A stretch of DNA of 64,000 bases from Linyphia triangularis (GCA_963978545.1 OZ021721.1:105970366-106034365); one strand, 5' to 3'; positions 1 through 12,018 are shown, counted from the stretch's first letter. Program-made: numbers and translations. The notes: generated by a model not told the origin, from the letters alone.

Positions 1-1850
1 ACTTCGGATGAGCGCATTGCCCACCAAGTTAAAACATTTTGTATATAACATTTCAAATATTGTGATGCGCTAAAAAACTCAAAATGGGTTCCGTTTGTAT
101 TATATTTCTAAGAAATGTCTATATACTGCATTAAATATCAGATTTCACAAAATAATAAAAAAAAAAGATTTTTTATGCGGTAGTTTGTTGAACGTATGAA
201 AATTTGCATTTTTTTATAGTAATTATATAATTAGAAATTAAATTGCATAAATTTTAATAATATTTTTGTTTTATATGTTATGTAAATGCCGTAAAAATTT
301 TCAATTCTTTATCTTGAATAGTTTTTTAAACGAAGCATAAAAAAATTTGAAAAATCGACTTTTTGAGAAAACTATAGACATTTTAATTAACTAACATGTT
401 TTTCAAATTTAATGTGCTCTACCTCTGTATTTTGAAGCAGCCATCTTTACAGATACTTCTAATGCCTTTTTTTATACTCGTCCCTTTTTCTTACATTTTT
501 TTAAGTTTTTTAAATGTCCTCCAAGTTTCGGCTTCTCAGCGATTAACGGTTTAAAATGTGTTATACGCACCGCACTTTGGGGACTTTGGCAAAATGCAGC
601 CAAGTTGCATTGACACTTCTACTGAATTGAACTACAGGTTTGCCAAAATGGATGTCAAATTGTAATAGAACCATATAGGCTCCAGGTTACCATATTTAGC
701 GCAAAATCACAAAAAAAAGGTGTGGGGGGGGGGGGCTTATAACGCATTCAAACCGATTAACAAGGTGTCGCAGTGACAGGGAAAACTGTTGTAAAAAGGT
801 CCTATCCTCAAATTACAGGAATTTTAACATTTTTATAATTTTAATATGTTATTTTATCTTAATAACAAATTTCAATGTATGTCGGTTAAATAAGATTTTC
901 CGCAGTGAGTTGAATTGTAGTAGCTCGTAATAAATCTTATAAAGCAAAAAATAACTTTATTTTAGTTTTATTTCCTATAAATGTCTATATACTGCATTTA
1001 ATATCAGATCTCACAAAGTAATGAACAAAAAATTTATGCTGTAGTTTGTTGAACGTATGAAAATTTGCAATTTTTTAAAGTAATAATATAATTAAAAAAT
1101 AAATCGCATAGATTTTAATAATATTTTTGCTTAATATGTACTTTATATGTTGTGTAATTGCCATGAAAAATTTCGATTCCATATCTTGCATAGTTTTTTA
1201 AACAAAGCATACCAAAATTTGAAAAATCAACGTTTTGAAGAAACGTGAAAAAACAATAGAAATTCTAATAACTTGTATGTTTTTCAAATTTAATGTGCTC
1301 TACCTATGTATTTCGAAGCAGCCATCTTTACCTATACTTCTAATGCCTTTTTTTTTTATCCCCCCCCCCTTTTCTTACATTTTTTGAAATTTTTTAAATG
1401 CCCTCTCTGATGCTTCGGCTTCTCAACGATTAACGAAGTGTTGCAGTGACAGGGAAAACTGTAGTAAAAAGGTCCTATCCTCAAAATTACAGGAATTTTA
1501 ATAATATTTTTTTAGTTTTAATATGCACTTAATATGTTATTTAATTATAATAACAAATTTCAATGTATGTCTTGGCATATTTTTTTTAAGAGCATACCAA
1601 AATTTTGGAAAATTTTTTCCAAAATTTGGGAAAACGACTTTTTCAGAAACGCAATTTTTTTTTTTGCAACTTACATACTTTTCAAATTTAATATGCTCCA
1701 CCTCTATATTTTGAAGCATCTCCTTACATACTTCTAATGCCTTCTGTTTTATTTGTTTATTTTTGTTGCATCTTTTGAGGGTTATTTTAAATGCCATGTA
1801 TCTGCTTCAGCTATTCGACAATAATTGAAGCATCGTAGTGTTATAACCAT
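1..1850. repeat. Degenerate AT-rich dispersed repeat in about two and a half direct copies
   Basis: No gene is visible. Blocks near 100-835 and 963-1505 are direct copies of one another: both contain the string AATGTCTATATACTGCATT, then GTTGAACGTATGAAAATTTG, then a segment with CAGTGACAGGGAAAACTG. A shorter third block follows to about 1850 (it repeats the TTCAAATTTAATRTGCTC stretch). A run of G sits at 722-734. The copies differ by many substitutions and short indels, so this is an old repeat. The family is not recognised and no terminal structure was found. Confidence 0.6.
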
Positions 1851-3100
1851 TGCTTGGCTATTGTGTAGTGTTATTATAGGGGTATGTTATAACCAGGTAA
1901 TGGGGGGAGGGGATTAGATTACAGCTGCTTGATCCATCATTAACATAAATTTATGTTGCCACAAAGTATTCACACCATTTTTAGATTTGCCAGTGCAATG
2001 CATAGTACTATAAACCAGGTGCATGCTTACATTATGCTTGTTATTTGTCTTTGAAATTGACATGAAAAAAGCAACTTGAAACTATGATACAATCTTAGAA
2101 GCCAAAACTTTTCTATTTGAGATTCAGCCACAATACAATGTCTACTATCCCAATACATATATTTTACAATAAGTCCCTTTTACTATCCCTTACTTTGATA
2201 TATTAATAGTTGTGCGCATATTTTTAACAGTTGTTGTTTTACAATCTCATGCTTAAATTTTCCAGGAAGGTGAAGCATAGTCAACAAAAAGTTATGAGCA
2301 AAATGGTAGTAAAACAATAATTACTTTTCTTTACTAATTTACTTTTCTTTTAATAAATATTTGTAATATTAAATTTGAATTGTTTCTGTAAAAATTTATG
2401 CAACATCTGTAAGGTACCATAAACAACCTATTCAGACACATCAACTGTCTGAAAATATCCCCAATTCAGACACTCCAAATGTCTGAAAATACCCCATTTT
2501 AAGACACTTCATGTGTCTTAAAGATTAAGACACAAGTTTTCGTCTTAAAACAGTGCCACTTGTTTAAGACACTTTTGTGTCTGATTTTAAGACATTTCAA
2601 TTTGCTATGCAATATTCAATACAATATAGAAAGTTGATACGGCGTTTGACAATCATTCTGGAAAAATGTAGTATATAATGCAAGCTGACAAATTTTATAA
2701 AATCCAACAGTACGCAAACACAAGTAACCAAATACATAAATATTATAAATAACAGAAAAAGTATCATAAACTTGTATTTTCAGTACTAAAATTTTTAAGA
2801 ACACATTTCGTAACGAACAGGTTTCTCCATTTGAATTTATCGCACTGTCTTTCAACGTCTTTAATTTAAGAATAAACATCTTGTCAGCCTAGAATGAAAA
2901 AAGCAAACTCCAATTTGTGAAAGCAGCTATAATAATAATAAAAAAATAAAAATAAAAAATAAAAAAAAAATAAAGAAAAAAAAAAAAAAAAAAACTTTAA
3001 AGTTTAAAAAGAAAACCTTCTATCTCAACAAAAGCTTAGAATTTGTGTGTTTCATTCATTTACCACAAGTTTATTTCAATGATAAAGTTACAACTTTTAT
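1851..3100. other. AT-rich stretch without recognised gene
   Basis: No coding region is supported. It contains a cluster of short mirrored motifs at 2430-2600 (CAGACAC/GTCTGA and AAGACAC/GTGTCTT, described in the findings) and an A-rich low-complexity tract at 2935-2996. Nothing else stands out. Confidence 0.5.
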
Positions 3101-3106
3101 TAATTA

Positions 3107-4437
3107 CAGTCCAACCTAGTTAATTCAAAATCGATAGTGCCTCCGAAAATTTTCGTGTTACCCTTCTAAAACCTAATTAATGTAGATTTAAACTACTAGC
3201 TACATGTAGCCGCCGAAAATTTTCGCGTTAACCGAGTTCCGTGTTAACTTTCTAAAACCTAGTTAATGCAGATTTAAACTACTAGCTATATGTATATTAA
3301 ATACTGCTGTTTCTTAGAGCATTTACGTTGCAAGGCTTATATTTAATATACAATAGTTAAGGTATCCGAACACGTTCGGAGTACTTTTTTTAAAAAATGT
3401 CTTTAAGAAACAATTTAATTGTGTTTTTAAAAGTAGTGCTACTAAGCCATTAGTAATTCATGAATAAAATTTTAATTATATTCTGATAATTTTATAAAAA
3501 TGGTAATTTTATAAGAAATTTTGAAGAATTTTCCCAAAATCTTTAAAATTGCTAGATAAAAAATTATTTAACTTATTCAAAAAATAATATTACCAAATTA
3601 AACTACATACTTATATTTAGAGGATATATTAATAAAATAAAGAAAACTTTAATAAATAAGTTTTGTAACTGTCATCGAAACATGACTTTTTCCTTTTCAA
3701 TATTTTTAACGTGTTATTTTTTAAATAATGCTTCATAATTATATGTTAACAAATATTTTACTCAATTTTTTTTAATATAACCTCTAGATAGCAGTTCACA
3801 AAATAAATAAAAGAAAAAGAAAAAAAAAAAAAACATCCGAAGAATTCATTGATAACTTTTTTAGCTATTATTTTTCAAATATAGGAATTTATGCATAAAA
3901 TTGAACAACGAGAAAAAAGTGTTTTAATTTTACAAATATCATCATTTTACAAGTATCTGTCCTTACAATATTTACCCTTACTTTTGTTCTAATTGACCCA
4001 CTTTAAAAGTGAAGACTGTTTTTGAAACTAGGTAATGTAGAGAATAACATTATGCAATAAAAATAATTTTAGAAATTTCTTCGAAAATTGACTTTTCAAT
4101 GCAGTCGGGTATCTACCTTTTAACAAGATATGCAATAAGAACAGGAAAAAAAAATTTAATTACCAGTAACTTATTATTTAAAAAAGTCTGTTATTGATTT
4201 TTGCTTTAAATTTTACCTCTTCTAGACTATGCTCCTGCTACATTTGGAAATGTTGCAAGGTTTCATCTTAAATAATGTGGTTTAAAGAACACTTAAACGG
4301 TATTTCATTATGTGAAACTTCGTGTTAAACCAATTAACTTAACATAAAGTCTAAGCTTCATTGTACGAAGAACAGCTTCAACTTCGTGCTAAACGGGATT
4401 TCGTTGTAAGCGATTTCGCGTTAACGAGGTTATACTG
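3107..4437. mobile_element. pogo/Tigger-like non-autonomous DNA transposon
   Basis: The left end reads CAGTCCAACCTAGTTAATTC and the right end, reverse-complemented, CAGTATAACCTCGTTAACGC. These are imperfect inverted termini of roughly 30 bp flanked by TA on both sides (3105-3106 and 4438-4439). The CAGT...ACCTCGTTAA form and TA target resemble pogo/Tigger members of the Tc1/mariner superfamily. The 1.3-kb interior is AT-rich with no transposase frame, so it would be mobilised in trans. The CGAAAATTTTCG-type and CGTGTTAA motifs recur near both ends. The superfamily call is by terminus resemblance only. Confidence 0.55.
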
Positions 4438-5149
4438 TATTTGTGGTCTTCTCGTCCTTTTTCAAATAGAGCAAAAAGTGATTTGAGACCAAAAATAGAA
4501 TAAACACCTTTACATTCTAAGCCGATGATTTTCTGCTATTTTGAGGAGCTGCCGAAAGAGCTTTGTTGGTAAACTGAAGTATACGAAACTAGGTAATGTA
4601 GAGAATAACATTATGCAATAAAAATAATTTTAGAAATTTCTTCGAAAATTGACTTTTCAATGCAGTCTTGTATCTACCTTTTAACAAGATATGCAATAAG
4701 AACAGGAAAAAAAATTTAATTACCAGTAACTTATTATTTAAAAAAGTCTGTTATTGATTTTTTTTTTTTTTTAAATTTTACCTCTTCTAGATTATGCTCC
4801 TGCTACATTTGGAAACGTTGCAAGGTTTCATATTAAAAAATGTGGTTTAAAGAACACTTAAACGGTATTTCATTATGTGAAACTTCGTGTTAAACCATTA
4901 ACTTAACATAAAGTCTAAGCTTCATTGTACGAAGAACAGCTTCAACTTCGTGCTAAACGGGATTTCGTTTTAAGCTATTTCGCGTTAACGAGGTTATACT
5001 GTATTTGTGGTCTTCTCGTCCTTTTTCAAATAGAGCAAAAAGTGATTTGAGACCAAAAATGGAATAAACACCTTTTCATTCTAAGCCGATGATTTTCTGC
5101 TATTTTGAAGAGCAGCCGAAAGAGCTTTGTTGGTAAACTGAAGTATACG
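4024..5149. repeat. Tandem duplication of about 561 bp covering the right end of the Tigger-like element
   Basis: Unit 1 (4024-4584) and unit 2 (4585-5149) begin with GAAACTAGGTAATGTAGAGA and end with AACTGAAGTATACG. They are nearly identical apart from scattered substitutions and a T-run length change near 4758. Each unit contains the element's right terminus (CGTTAACGAGGTTATACTG) plus about 150 bp of flank, so the duplication arose after that insertion. A related inverted fragment lies at 12895-13138. Confidence 0.85.
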
Positions 5150-5764
5150 ATGAAAAGTTGATGAGCTATAGGTACGCAGATCAAAATCCCAAAAGGCAGC
5201 TCATTGCATTTTTTATTTAATTTTTACAAAATAGTACGTGCCAAACTCAACATTGAAACAAGTGCTTTCGAAGTTGTAATTACCAACGGACACTAGATAA
5301 TAAATGTTAAAGGTTTACTCCTAAACACTCTGTTTTAACCATGTACGCTGATGCAATTTATATTCTAACAATTTAATAATTTCTTTCTTTGGAAATTCAA
5401 AAGAATTTTAAACTCATGTCTAACAACAATGAATTTTTCATAAAATGTTTTAAAATGAAGAAAATAACTTAACCCCCCAATCTACTTATATAATAAAATA
5501 ATTTCAAGTATTTTGACTGTTCAGAGCTAGCATCTTTTAATTTTTAATCATAAAATGTTTGTTGATTTTAACACCTAGTGCGTTTGAAGAAGACAATGTA
5601 CAAAAATTCCTTGTTTTGATTGAAAGTTTTCAAACGTTTTCATGTTTCAAAATAAGCCCTTCCCTTCACCATGAAATGTCTCTCCTCATTCTATTATATT
5701 TCTTGGCAAATTAGCATACACTGTGCATATTTATACCACCTTTTTGATTACATGTCACGCCTCG
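5150..5764. other. AT-rich stretch, nothing recognised
   Basis: No gene, terminal repeat or structured RNA was recognised. A TTAACCCCCC string near 5470 resembles the start of a TTAA-class element, but no matching right end was found. Confidence 0.4.
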
Positions 5765-5950
5765 CCCATCTAATGGCTGTGGGATTAGCGCTCTGGCCTA
5801 GCATGCCAAAGGTGCCAGGTTCGAATCCTGGGTTAGACATGGATGTTCGTTGTGGTTAGGAATCCAGGTAAAGCTGTAGGTTCCGGTCTGATTAGCCATC
5901 ATTGTGCATAAAGATAGGTCGTTGAGCGTACAAACCAACCAACCAACCAC
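5765..5950 (+). mobile_element. tRNA-derived SINE, family B (near full length)
   Basis: The head has polymerase III promoter boxes: an A-box-like GGCTGTGGGATTAGCGCTCT and a B-box GGTTCGAATCC. A body follows (GGATGTTCGTTGTGG ... CTGATTAGCC ... GTGCATAAAGATAGG) and a CCAACCAACCAACC tail. A target duplication is visible as GTCACGCCTCG (5754-5764) and GTCACGCGTCG (5951-5961). The head is closest to a tRNA-Ala(CGC)-like sequence by eye. Mobilisation would need a LINE reverse transcriptase. It encodes no protein; apparent reading frames across it are artefacts. Confidence 0.85.
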
Positions 5951-6028
5951 GTCACGCGTCGTATAAGAAAATTTCCACCGCTGCATGAATCTTTATTTTC
6001 TTATTCATTTGCTAATATACGTATTTAA

Positions 6029-6246
6029 CCTTTAACTGCTGTGGTTGGGTGGTTTTGAGGTTTTTGGCGCAAGGGCTACACATGGTCTATACCGAGCCAA
6101 ACAAATTGGTGAATATCAATTTAAAGTTTAAGAAACATAGAACCAGAAAAATTAATATAAATGTCAAAGATGCGATATTTTAGGGGGTAGAAGCATTCCA
6201 CAAAAAATAACTCGCGGTCTGTCAGACCGCTTATAGCAGTTAAAGG
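6029..6246. mobile_element. TTAA-flanked MITE with CCTTTAACTGCT termini
   Basis: A 218-bp element bounded by TTAA at 6025-6028 and 6247-6250. Its ends are CCTTTAACTGCT and the complement AGCAGTTAAAGG. A second short inverted pair (GCGGTCTGTCAGACCGC) lies just inside the right end. TTAA target plus CC...GG termini fit piggyBac-like elements. No coding capacity. Confidence 0.75.
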
Positions 6247-6250
6247 TTAA

Positions 6251-6454
6251 CCCTTTGCACTCCAGGCCTTTTTCGCGCGGAGGAATCAGCAACTCGAGAC
6301 ATTTTAGGTTCGGCTGGTGTTTATGGATTTGCTTCATAGAAACTAAACACAGTCATTGGCCTTGCATCGAATTTCCGCATCACACCTAATGGTCCTCTCG
6401 TGGTTTGGCATCCAATCGTGTGGCGCCTGAGAGGCGCCACTGGAGTGCAAAAGG
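6251..6454. mobile_element. piggyBac-like TTAA MITE, CCCTTTGCACTCC family, copy 1
   Basis: About 204 bp between TTAA at 6247-6250 and 6455-6458. Termini are CCCTTTGCACTCCAG and the complement CTGGAGTGCAAAAGG. Inside lies the family core GGCGCCTGAGAGGCGCCA, itself palindromic. The left TTAA is shared with the preceding element, so one jumped into the target duplication of the other. Other copies are at 46527, 48096, 49178, 49843 and 51930. Confidence 0.85.
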
Positions 6455-6639
6455 TTAAAACTCATTCAGCCTTTTAAAATTTATACGTCTATATTTTTAG
6501 CTAATTATTTGAATTCATACATCTAATTATTGTATACGATAATTCATTTAGTTTGAACGGTTCCGGCTGTCTATTTCTGCAACTATTAAGTGCTTATTGC
6601 AGCCAAATACGCCTCGTAGTTTTCAGCTACGTTAAGATT

Positions 6640-6836
6640 GCGAAGTCGAAACCTTATCGCGCATTCCTCTCCCTCCAAACCCACCGTAATAACGAGAGGA
6701 CATTAAGGTCATGAATTATTTAATGCATACCAGCCCCAAATATGGTTCACACGAATATTCGGCGAGGCAGGACCGAACCCAAAATCTACCGCTCTGAGTT
6801 CGATGCCTTTACTTAACAGGCCACTGGAGCCTTAGG
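6640..6836 (-). mobile_element. Probable tRNA-derived SINE, family D
   Basis: Read on the minus strand it begins GGCTCCAGTGGCCTGTTAAG and carries a B-box-like GGGTTCGGTCC, then a GC-richer body (CCGAATATTCG, GGTCATGAATTATTT reading on plus). It stands out from AT-rich surroundings. No clear target duplication was found and only one copy is seen here, so the call rests on the tRNA-like promoter boxes. Confidence 0.4.
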
Positions 6837-6839
6837 ATA

Positions 6840-8178
6840 ACTAGATCTTTTACTCTGACACATTTGAATTTTTTTTAATACAATAAAAATCTTAAAAGAT
6901 TAAGATTATTGGGTATAATATTTTTAATTAAAAGCACTTATAAGTTATGCTTTGAATAACTCTGCAATTTTAAATCAAAACAGAAATACGTTTTATGCTT
7001 TTGAAAATAGTAATTATTTTTCAAGAGTTATAATACACTAATACTAATATAAAGTGAAATATGTTCTTTGAAACTCGCATTTTGAACTTATGCCATTCAT
7101 TGGCAATAGAAATTTAAAATTCAATAGCTGGTTCGCTGTGTTTGTACCTTTAATGAAATTGAACTGTAAATTTGGGCGTCGCTTTCTTTATCGGATTTAT
7201 GTTGATAGCAATAGAACTACGTATTTAAGAATTAGAAAAAAAATCTGATGCCATTAACCATTAATTAACTTTAAAAAAAAAAAAAAAAAAAAAAAAGCAA
7301 ATTATCTTCTCATCTTGTATATAATACAATAGGTAAAAGTTGGGAAAACTTTTTGCACTTAATCAAATAATCTTTCTGATGTTTGCATGATACAGTATAG
7401 GTAACTCTAAAAGAGTTCCTACTTTCTATGCAATATTTTGCTTTAAAAAAGGTAACCTTATATGGTTATTCTAGAACATAAAAGACAATGCACTTGCGCA
7501 CTTTTTTCGACACACCTGGTAATCATGCGCAGCTGAATAGGTAGTGGTGCGAGGTAAAAGCAAATATTGATAGCAAAAAATATACACTGATGTGCAGAAC
7601 TTCAGCAACCATCAGTTTTTTGACAAACAGCTTCTATATGGTGAAACCTATTTGAATTAAAATAATACCAAAGAAACTTCATTCTGTATCAAAATGATGA
7701 ATGAAAGCACTGAATCGCAAAATTAAATAAGCGCAGTCGTGGTAAATTTAGAGACGATTACCATCAAAACACCTTTAGGAGTGTGCCCTGCCAAAAATGA
7801 AACGAAGCAAATAGTGAATAACTATTTGAACCAGTACGAAGAATACGCTCAGAAACAAGATCGAAAAAGGAACATGCAGTTTAAAATTAACGTTTGCAAT
7901 GATAGCAATATTTTGCCAAACAAAATTAAGTCGGTATAAGTTTTAACTCGAGCAGAGCAAGTTACACCATTTTAAAAGTATTATTGGGATTTTTTAATTT
8001 CGCTGGACCCCCCTCCCCCCCCCCTCCCCATCGCCACATCTTTTAGAAATTAATAAAAAATTTAAGGAAAAAGTTAAAAAAAGTTTAATAAAAGTTAAGT
8101 AAAATTAAACACAAAAATAATGGATAACACTTAACTAACATTCATTATAAATACTAATTTTTTTGGCCATCTTGCATG
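6840..8178. other. AT-rich stretch without recognised gene
   Basis: No supported coding region; the longest open frame (7739-7939 +, 66 codons) matches nothing I recognise. Contains an A25-type run near 7270-7297 and C-rich runs near 8008-8030. Confidence 0.45.
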
Positions 8179-8186
8179 GCTATTTT

Positions 8187-8941
8187 CATGGGCGCCCCCA
8201 GGAGGGTGCAAGGAGGTGCACTTGCACCCCCCTGGCTCTTAAAAATTTTTAAAAAATGTGGAAAGAGATTTAAATTACAAGATAAAAAAAGAACACTGCC
8301 TTTCATATACATTATGTTACACTGAGGGTTTTTTTTCTATTAATTTAGTCTTTTGTTTCTTTTATTTGTCGTTTCTTATAGCTACTTGCGAGACAATTTT
8401 CTGGCGCTGGTTGTCTATGATTATTAGAGGCTGATGAGTAGAAGTATTTATTTCTTTTATTGGTATAATCATTTCCTGTGTAGTTCTCAAAATTCTAGGA
8501 AAATCTTATGTTTTTTAAGTCATCAGATATACTATCTTGAAATCTATTTTTAGAATTCAATTGAACATATTCCAATACTGCCTTCGTGTTTTATTTTGAA
8601 TTTTTTTTTTTTTTTCATTATATCCGAAACTTGGAAGAAATAAAATGTTACTCATCTGTATTTTTGCATCTTCGAGTTCTTATATTCTAAACACTGTTTC
8701 TTGAATGCCGTGAGATCTATTTGGATGATAAAAAAATCGTTAAAAATATATATTTTAATATTTTTACTATTTCGTATTTTTTTTTCTCTTTCAGGGATGA
8801 GCTTTCAAAAACATTTCAATTATTCTCAAAGAGTATAATTTATAATGCTTAATTATTCAATACCATTTCTAAAAAAATTAATGATTTTGATAAAAAATCT
8901 TGTCTTTCATCCCCTTGCAAATATTCCTGTGGGCGCCCATG
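8187..8941. mobile_element. hAT-like non-autonomous element with 8-bp duplication
   Basis: Both ends carry the inverted sequence CATGGGCGCCC followed by C/A-CAGGA. They are flanked by a perfect 8-bp direct repeat GCTATTTT (8179-8186 and 8942-8949). An 8-bp duplication with CA-starting, GGGCGCC-rich termini is typical of hAT elements. The 755-bp interior has no transposase frame. The GC-rich ends contrast sharply with the AT-rich interior. Confidence 0.8.
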
Positions 8942-8949
8942 GCTATTTT

Positions 8950-9760
8950 GAACCTCCTCCCCCCCCCCTCCCCAATAATCCTGTCGACACCCTGGCTTAT
9001 TAATTTAGTTGTAACTATTATTATTTTTGAGTTAAAATTATTTATCTGACACAAACCCACAAGCATTGGAATATAGAAAATTATTTCAGATTTCATGTGG
9101 CTTTGGGGTTTATTAATAGTTATTGCAAACATAATTTGTACAGAAATTTTTTGTCGCATAACGTATTGACAATTTTACTTCTAAAATAATACTATTGTAA
9201 TGATGGAGTAATAATTACATTGTAATTTGTATTCGGTAGCTAAATTCGAAGAACACTGCGCCAAATTGGCAACAAAATCATTCTGCACCAACCTACTCGC
9301 TTGAAATCATACTAATATATACTTAAGTTTTGATACATTTTAACACGTTTTAATAACATTAGCAAATTACGATTAAGTTTAACTTTTACCTTGATGGAAT
9401 CATAGCATCAATGTTTCTTTTGCTCAATTATAGGATGTGAACTTTTGTTTAAATATTTAAAATCAATTGTTTTAATTTCGAATTTAATGTGAAATGTTAT
9501 TCTTTTTTTCATTAAATATCTCTATCTTTCTGTGGAATAAAATAATTCAAAGATCCTAAAAAAGAAAAAATCTTAAAAAATTTCACCATTTGCATAATAT
9601 GCAATACTAATCAACACTTACTGGGTCTCCCAAAATAGAATGACGATTTTCAAAAATGAAAAACAAAAAAACGGAAATCGATAAAAATGTACTGTTTGCT
9701 GCGTTCTGTTTTGGGCAACTACGGAATTTTAATCGTCAGGTTTCAAAAATAGTTACAAAG
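8950..9760. other. AT-rich stretch without recognised gene
   Basis: Begins with C-rich runs just outside the hAT-like element. No gene, terminal repeat or RNA was recognised. Confidence 0.4.
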
Positions 9761-9764
9761 TTAA

Positions 9765-10492
9765 GTGTGTCCGGTACCGAAAATAAAAAAAAACTTTATT
9801 TATGTACATTTTTATGTCAAAAATTTATTTTATGTATGAGATACTATTTATATATCTTTGAGAAAATGTTTTTTTAAATATTGTGTTTAGTTATTTAAAA
9901 AAAAAATTAAAAACCAAGAAAAATCCATAGTAATTGATGTTTGCGTATTTTGATATAAGTCAAGATAAAATAATTTTTTTTTTCAAAGTGAAAGCTTTAT
10001 GTAATACATAATTATACAAAGAAAATTTTTTCGTCACAGAATTTTGATAGGTGAATTAAAAAAAATTAAAAAAATTCTCAAAGTTAAAATATTGAAATTT
10101 TTGCTTTTTTTTTTGTGTGTGTTATTTTTTACGCTAAATGTTATATTTTAAAACAGAATTAAAAAATAAAATTCTGTGAAGACAAAATATTTAAAACTAT
10201 ATAAATTAAATGCTCCAAAAATTTGAATACCCAATTATTAATGGTTCTGGAGATATATTGATTTGAATATGCAACATCTGTGAAAAACACTAGTGTTCGA
10301 AAAACGCACTTTAAGCAGACGCTTCAAGGTGTTACGCCCATTAGTGATGTTTAAATAACAGGTATTTTTGTGGCGTTCTAATCACCGGAGGAATAAGATA
10401 AAAACATCATTCTCTTCAGGAATGTATGAACTATTTTCTAAAATCAGAACAAAAAATTGGGATTTTTGAAAAAATTTCGGTACTGGACCCCC
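9765..10492. mobile_element. TTAA MITE of the GGGGGTCC...GGTACCG class, copy 1 (Kolobok-like ends)
   Basis: A 728-bp element between TTAA at 9761-9764 and 10493-10496. The left end is GTGTGTCCGGTACCGAAA; the right end, reverse-complemented, is GGGGGTCCAGTACCGAAA. The interior is shared with the copy at 21066-21786 along its length, including GGCGTTCTAATCACCGGAGG. It has no transposase. TTAA duplication plus RRGG-type termini fit Kolobok. The GTACC motif also occurs in the termini of the autonomous-looking element at 13329-16460. Confidence 0.8.
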
Positions 10493-10651
10493 TTAACCAA
10501 AAGATGGAGCTGTTGAACTACTGAATAAAAAATTAAAAAAAAAAAAAAAAAAATTATCTGAACATGATTTGAAAAACTACAAAATTTAGTTTTAATTGCA
10601 CCATGTTGTTGCTGTAAATAGTCATTATTTTGAAAACATCGTTTTGTAGTA

Positions 10652-10853
10652 CACTGTTAAAAATTTGGACCCACCTTGCACCAAAAATTGTCCCATTTAG
10701 CTGCAACCAACATTTGGTACTTAGTTTCACGATTTTAATGGTGCTACCTCGGACCGTAAGCACCATTAAATCGTGAAACTAAGCACCAAATGTTGGTTGG
10801 AGCTAAATGGGAACCAATTTTTGTTGCAAGGTGGAACAAAAATTTCAACAGTG
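10652..10853. mobile_element. Palindromic MITE, CACTGTTAAAAAT family, copy 1
   Basis: Ends CACTGTTAAAAATTT and the complement AAATTTCAACAGTG, flanked by TA on each side. The two arms (TTGCACCAAAAATTG, TTTAGCTGCAACCAACATTTGG, CTTAGTTTCACGATTTTAATGG broken by mismatches) fold back on each other over most of the element. The TA target suggests a Tc1/mariner-type source. Other copies: 25765-25922, 25944-26103 and 55260-55460. Confidence 0.8.
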
Positions 10854-11139
10854 TAGGTACATGTTCCAAACATTTTTTTTTTTTTTTTTTTTTCAATCAG
10901 CAGTGATATTTTCTGGTGAACTTTGTGACTATTTTTGAAATATTTATTATAAATTGAATACTCTAAGCATCGTTTTCTTAAACAATAGCAACATTTTAAA
11001 AATAATCCCGAACTTCACGTTTTTAATTTTCTGAGTTATAACTGGCAAAAGTTGAGAAACTTTTTCGCAACTTATTTAAATTTTGTGAAGTGACCTTTAC
11101 TACAATGGCTGAGGCAGTGTGGCACCTCATGTGGGCTAT
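10854..11139. other. AT-rich spacer
   Basis: A T-rich run lies at about 10875-10895; nothing else was recognised. Confidence 0.3.
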
Positions 11140-11143
11140 ATAT

Positions 11144-11600
11144 TGTTATGAATTTTTCCGCTGAGGCAATGATGGCACGGTTTTTAAGATAAAAACTACT
11201 ATTTATTCACTCTTCAAAGGCACAAAATTTATTCAAAGACAACAGTTTAATCACCCTCAAGCTTCAACACAAGCTTCAGTAAGAACAACTTCGAATACAG
11301 CGATTATACAAGTTCACTCTAGTAAACAAAGCGATCAGCTCACATCGAAGTCCAAAGTCAATCTGAAAACTTTCCCGATCTTCGGTCTTTATATACCAGG
11401 CGCGAGAGATAATTCGCGAAATTTCCAGCCAATTCGTCGGAAAAGAAACATCTCGAAATTTCTCGATTGCTTTAGGTGTTGCCACCTTTTTCTAACCTGT
11501 ATAATCGCAGCTGATAAATAAAATAAGTTAAAATAAATTACAATAGAGTTTTAAAATAGTACGTCACTATTTACACAATATACAGACAATGTGTGCAACA
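11144..11600 (-). mobile_element. Solo LTR of an LTR retrotransposon, copy 1
   Basis: Read on the minus strand it runs TGTTGCACA...CATAACA, with the canonical TG/CA ends, and is flanked by ATAT at 11140-11143 and 11601-11604. It contains a TATATAAAG promoter box (plus strand near 11387-11396) and, downstream of it, an AATAAATAG poly-A-type signal. The second copy at 22895-23333 has the same architecture and the same ATAT duplication. No internal retrotransposon region is attached, consistent with LTR-LTR recombination. A 4-bp duplication suggests a Gypsy-type element. Confidence 0.85.
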
Positions 11601-11604
11601 ATAT

Positions 11605-12018
11605 TAAGCTGACAATTACCAAAACTTCTTTTAGGAGTTGTTTGGACATTGTGTAAGAATTTCATCAAAACCGAAGATGGTCGAGCAGGAACTATATTCG
11701 AATTTAGGCCACTTCCCATGGAATAACCCACATACAAGTAAACATTAAAAAATATTTAAAAAAAATAAAAAATCTGAGTAAGAAGATTTTGAGTGCTGTA
11801 GCTTGCATCAATAAGGTGAAGACGTTATAATAATGAGCAAAGGCTTAATTTCCTTAAACTACTTACGTGGTTTGACATTATTGATTGATTATTCTCATTC
11901 CTCCCTAATATCGTATCTGATCGAGAAAACTTTTGGATTATTTTCAATTTTGCATTCAAATTATAATTTTTATTGAGTCGTACTATTTTTACTTTCAATT
12001 ACTCATATGTATTAGACA
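11605..12018. other. AT-rich spacer
   Basis: No gene or recognisable element. Confidence 0.3.

Noticed and set aside
722..734. G-runs (also 21843-21856 and 55004-55017) as a regulatory G-quadruplex signal
   Set aside because: Single long homopolymers, not spaced G-tracts; more likely slippage tracts within repeats.
1523..1797. Overlapping short frames on both strands near the left edge
   Set aside because: Low-complexity AT-rich translations (F/N/K-rich) inside a dispersed repeat.
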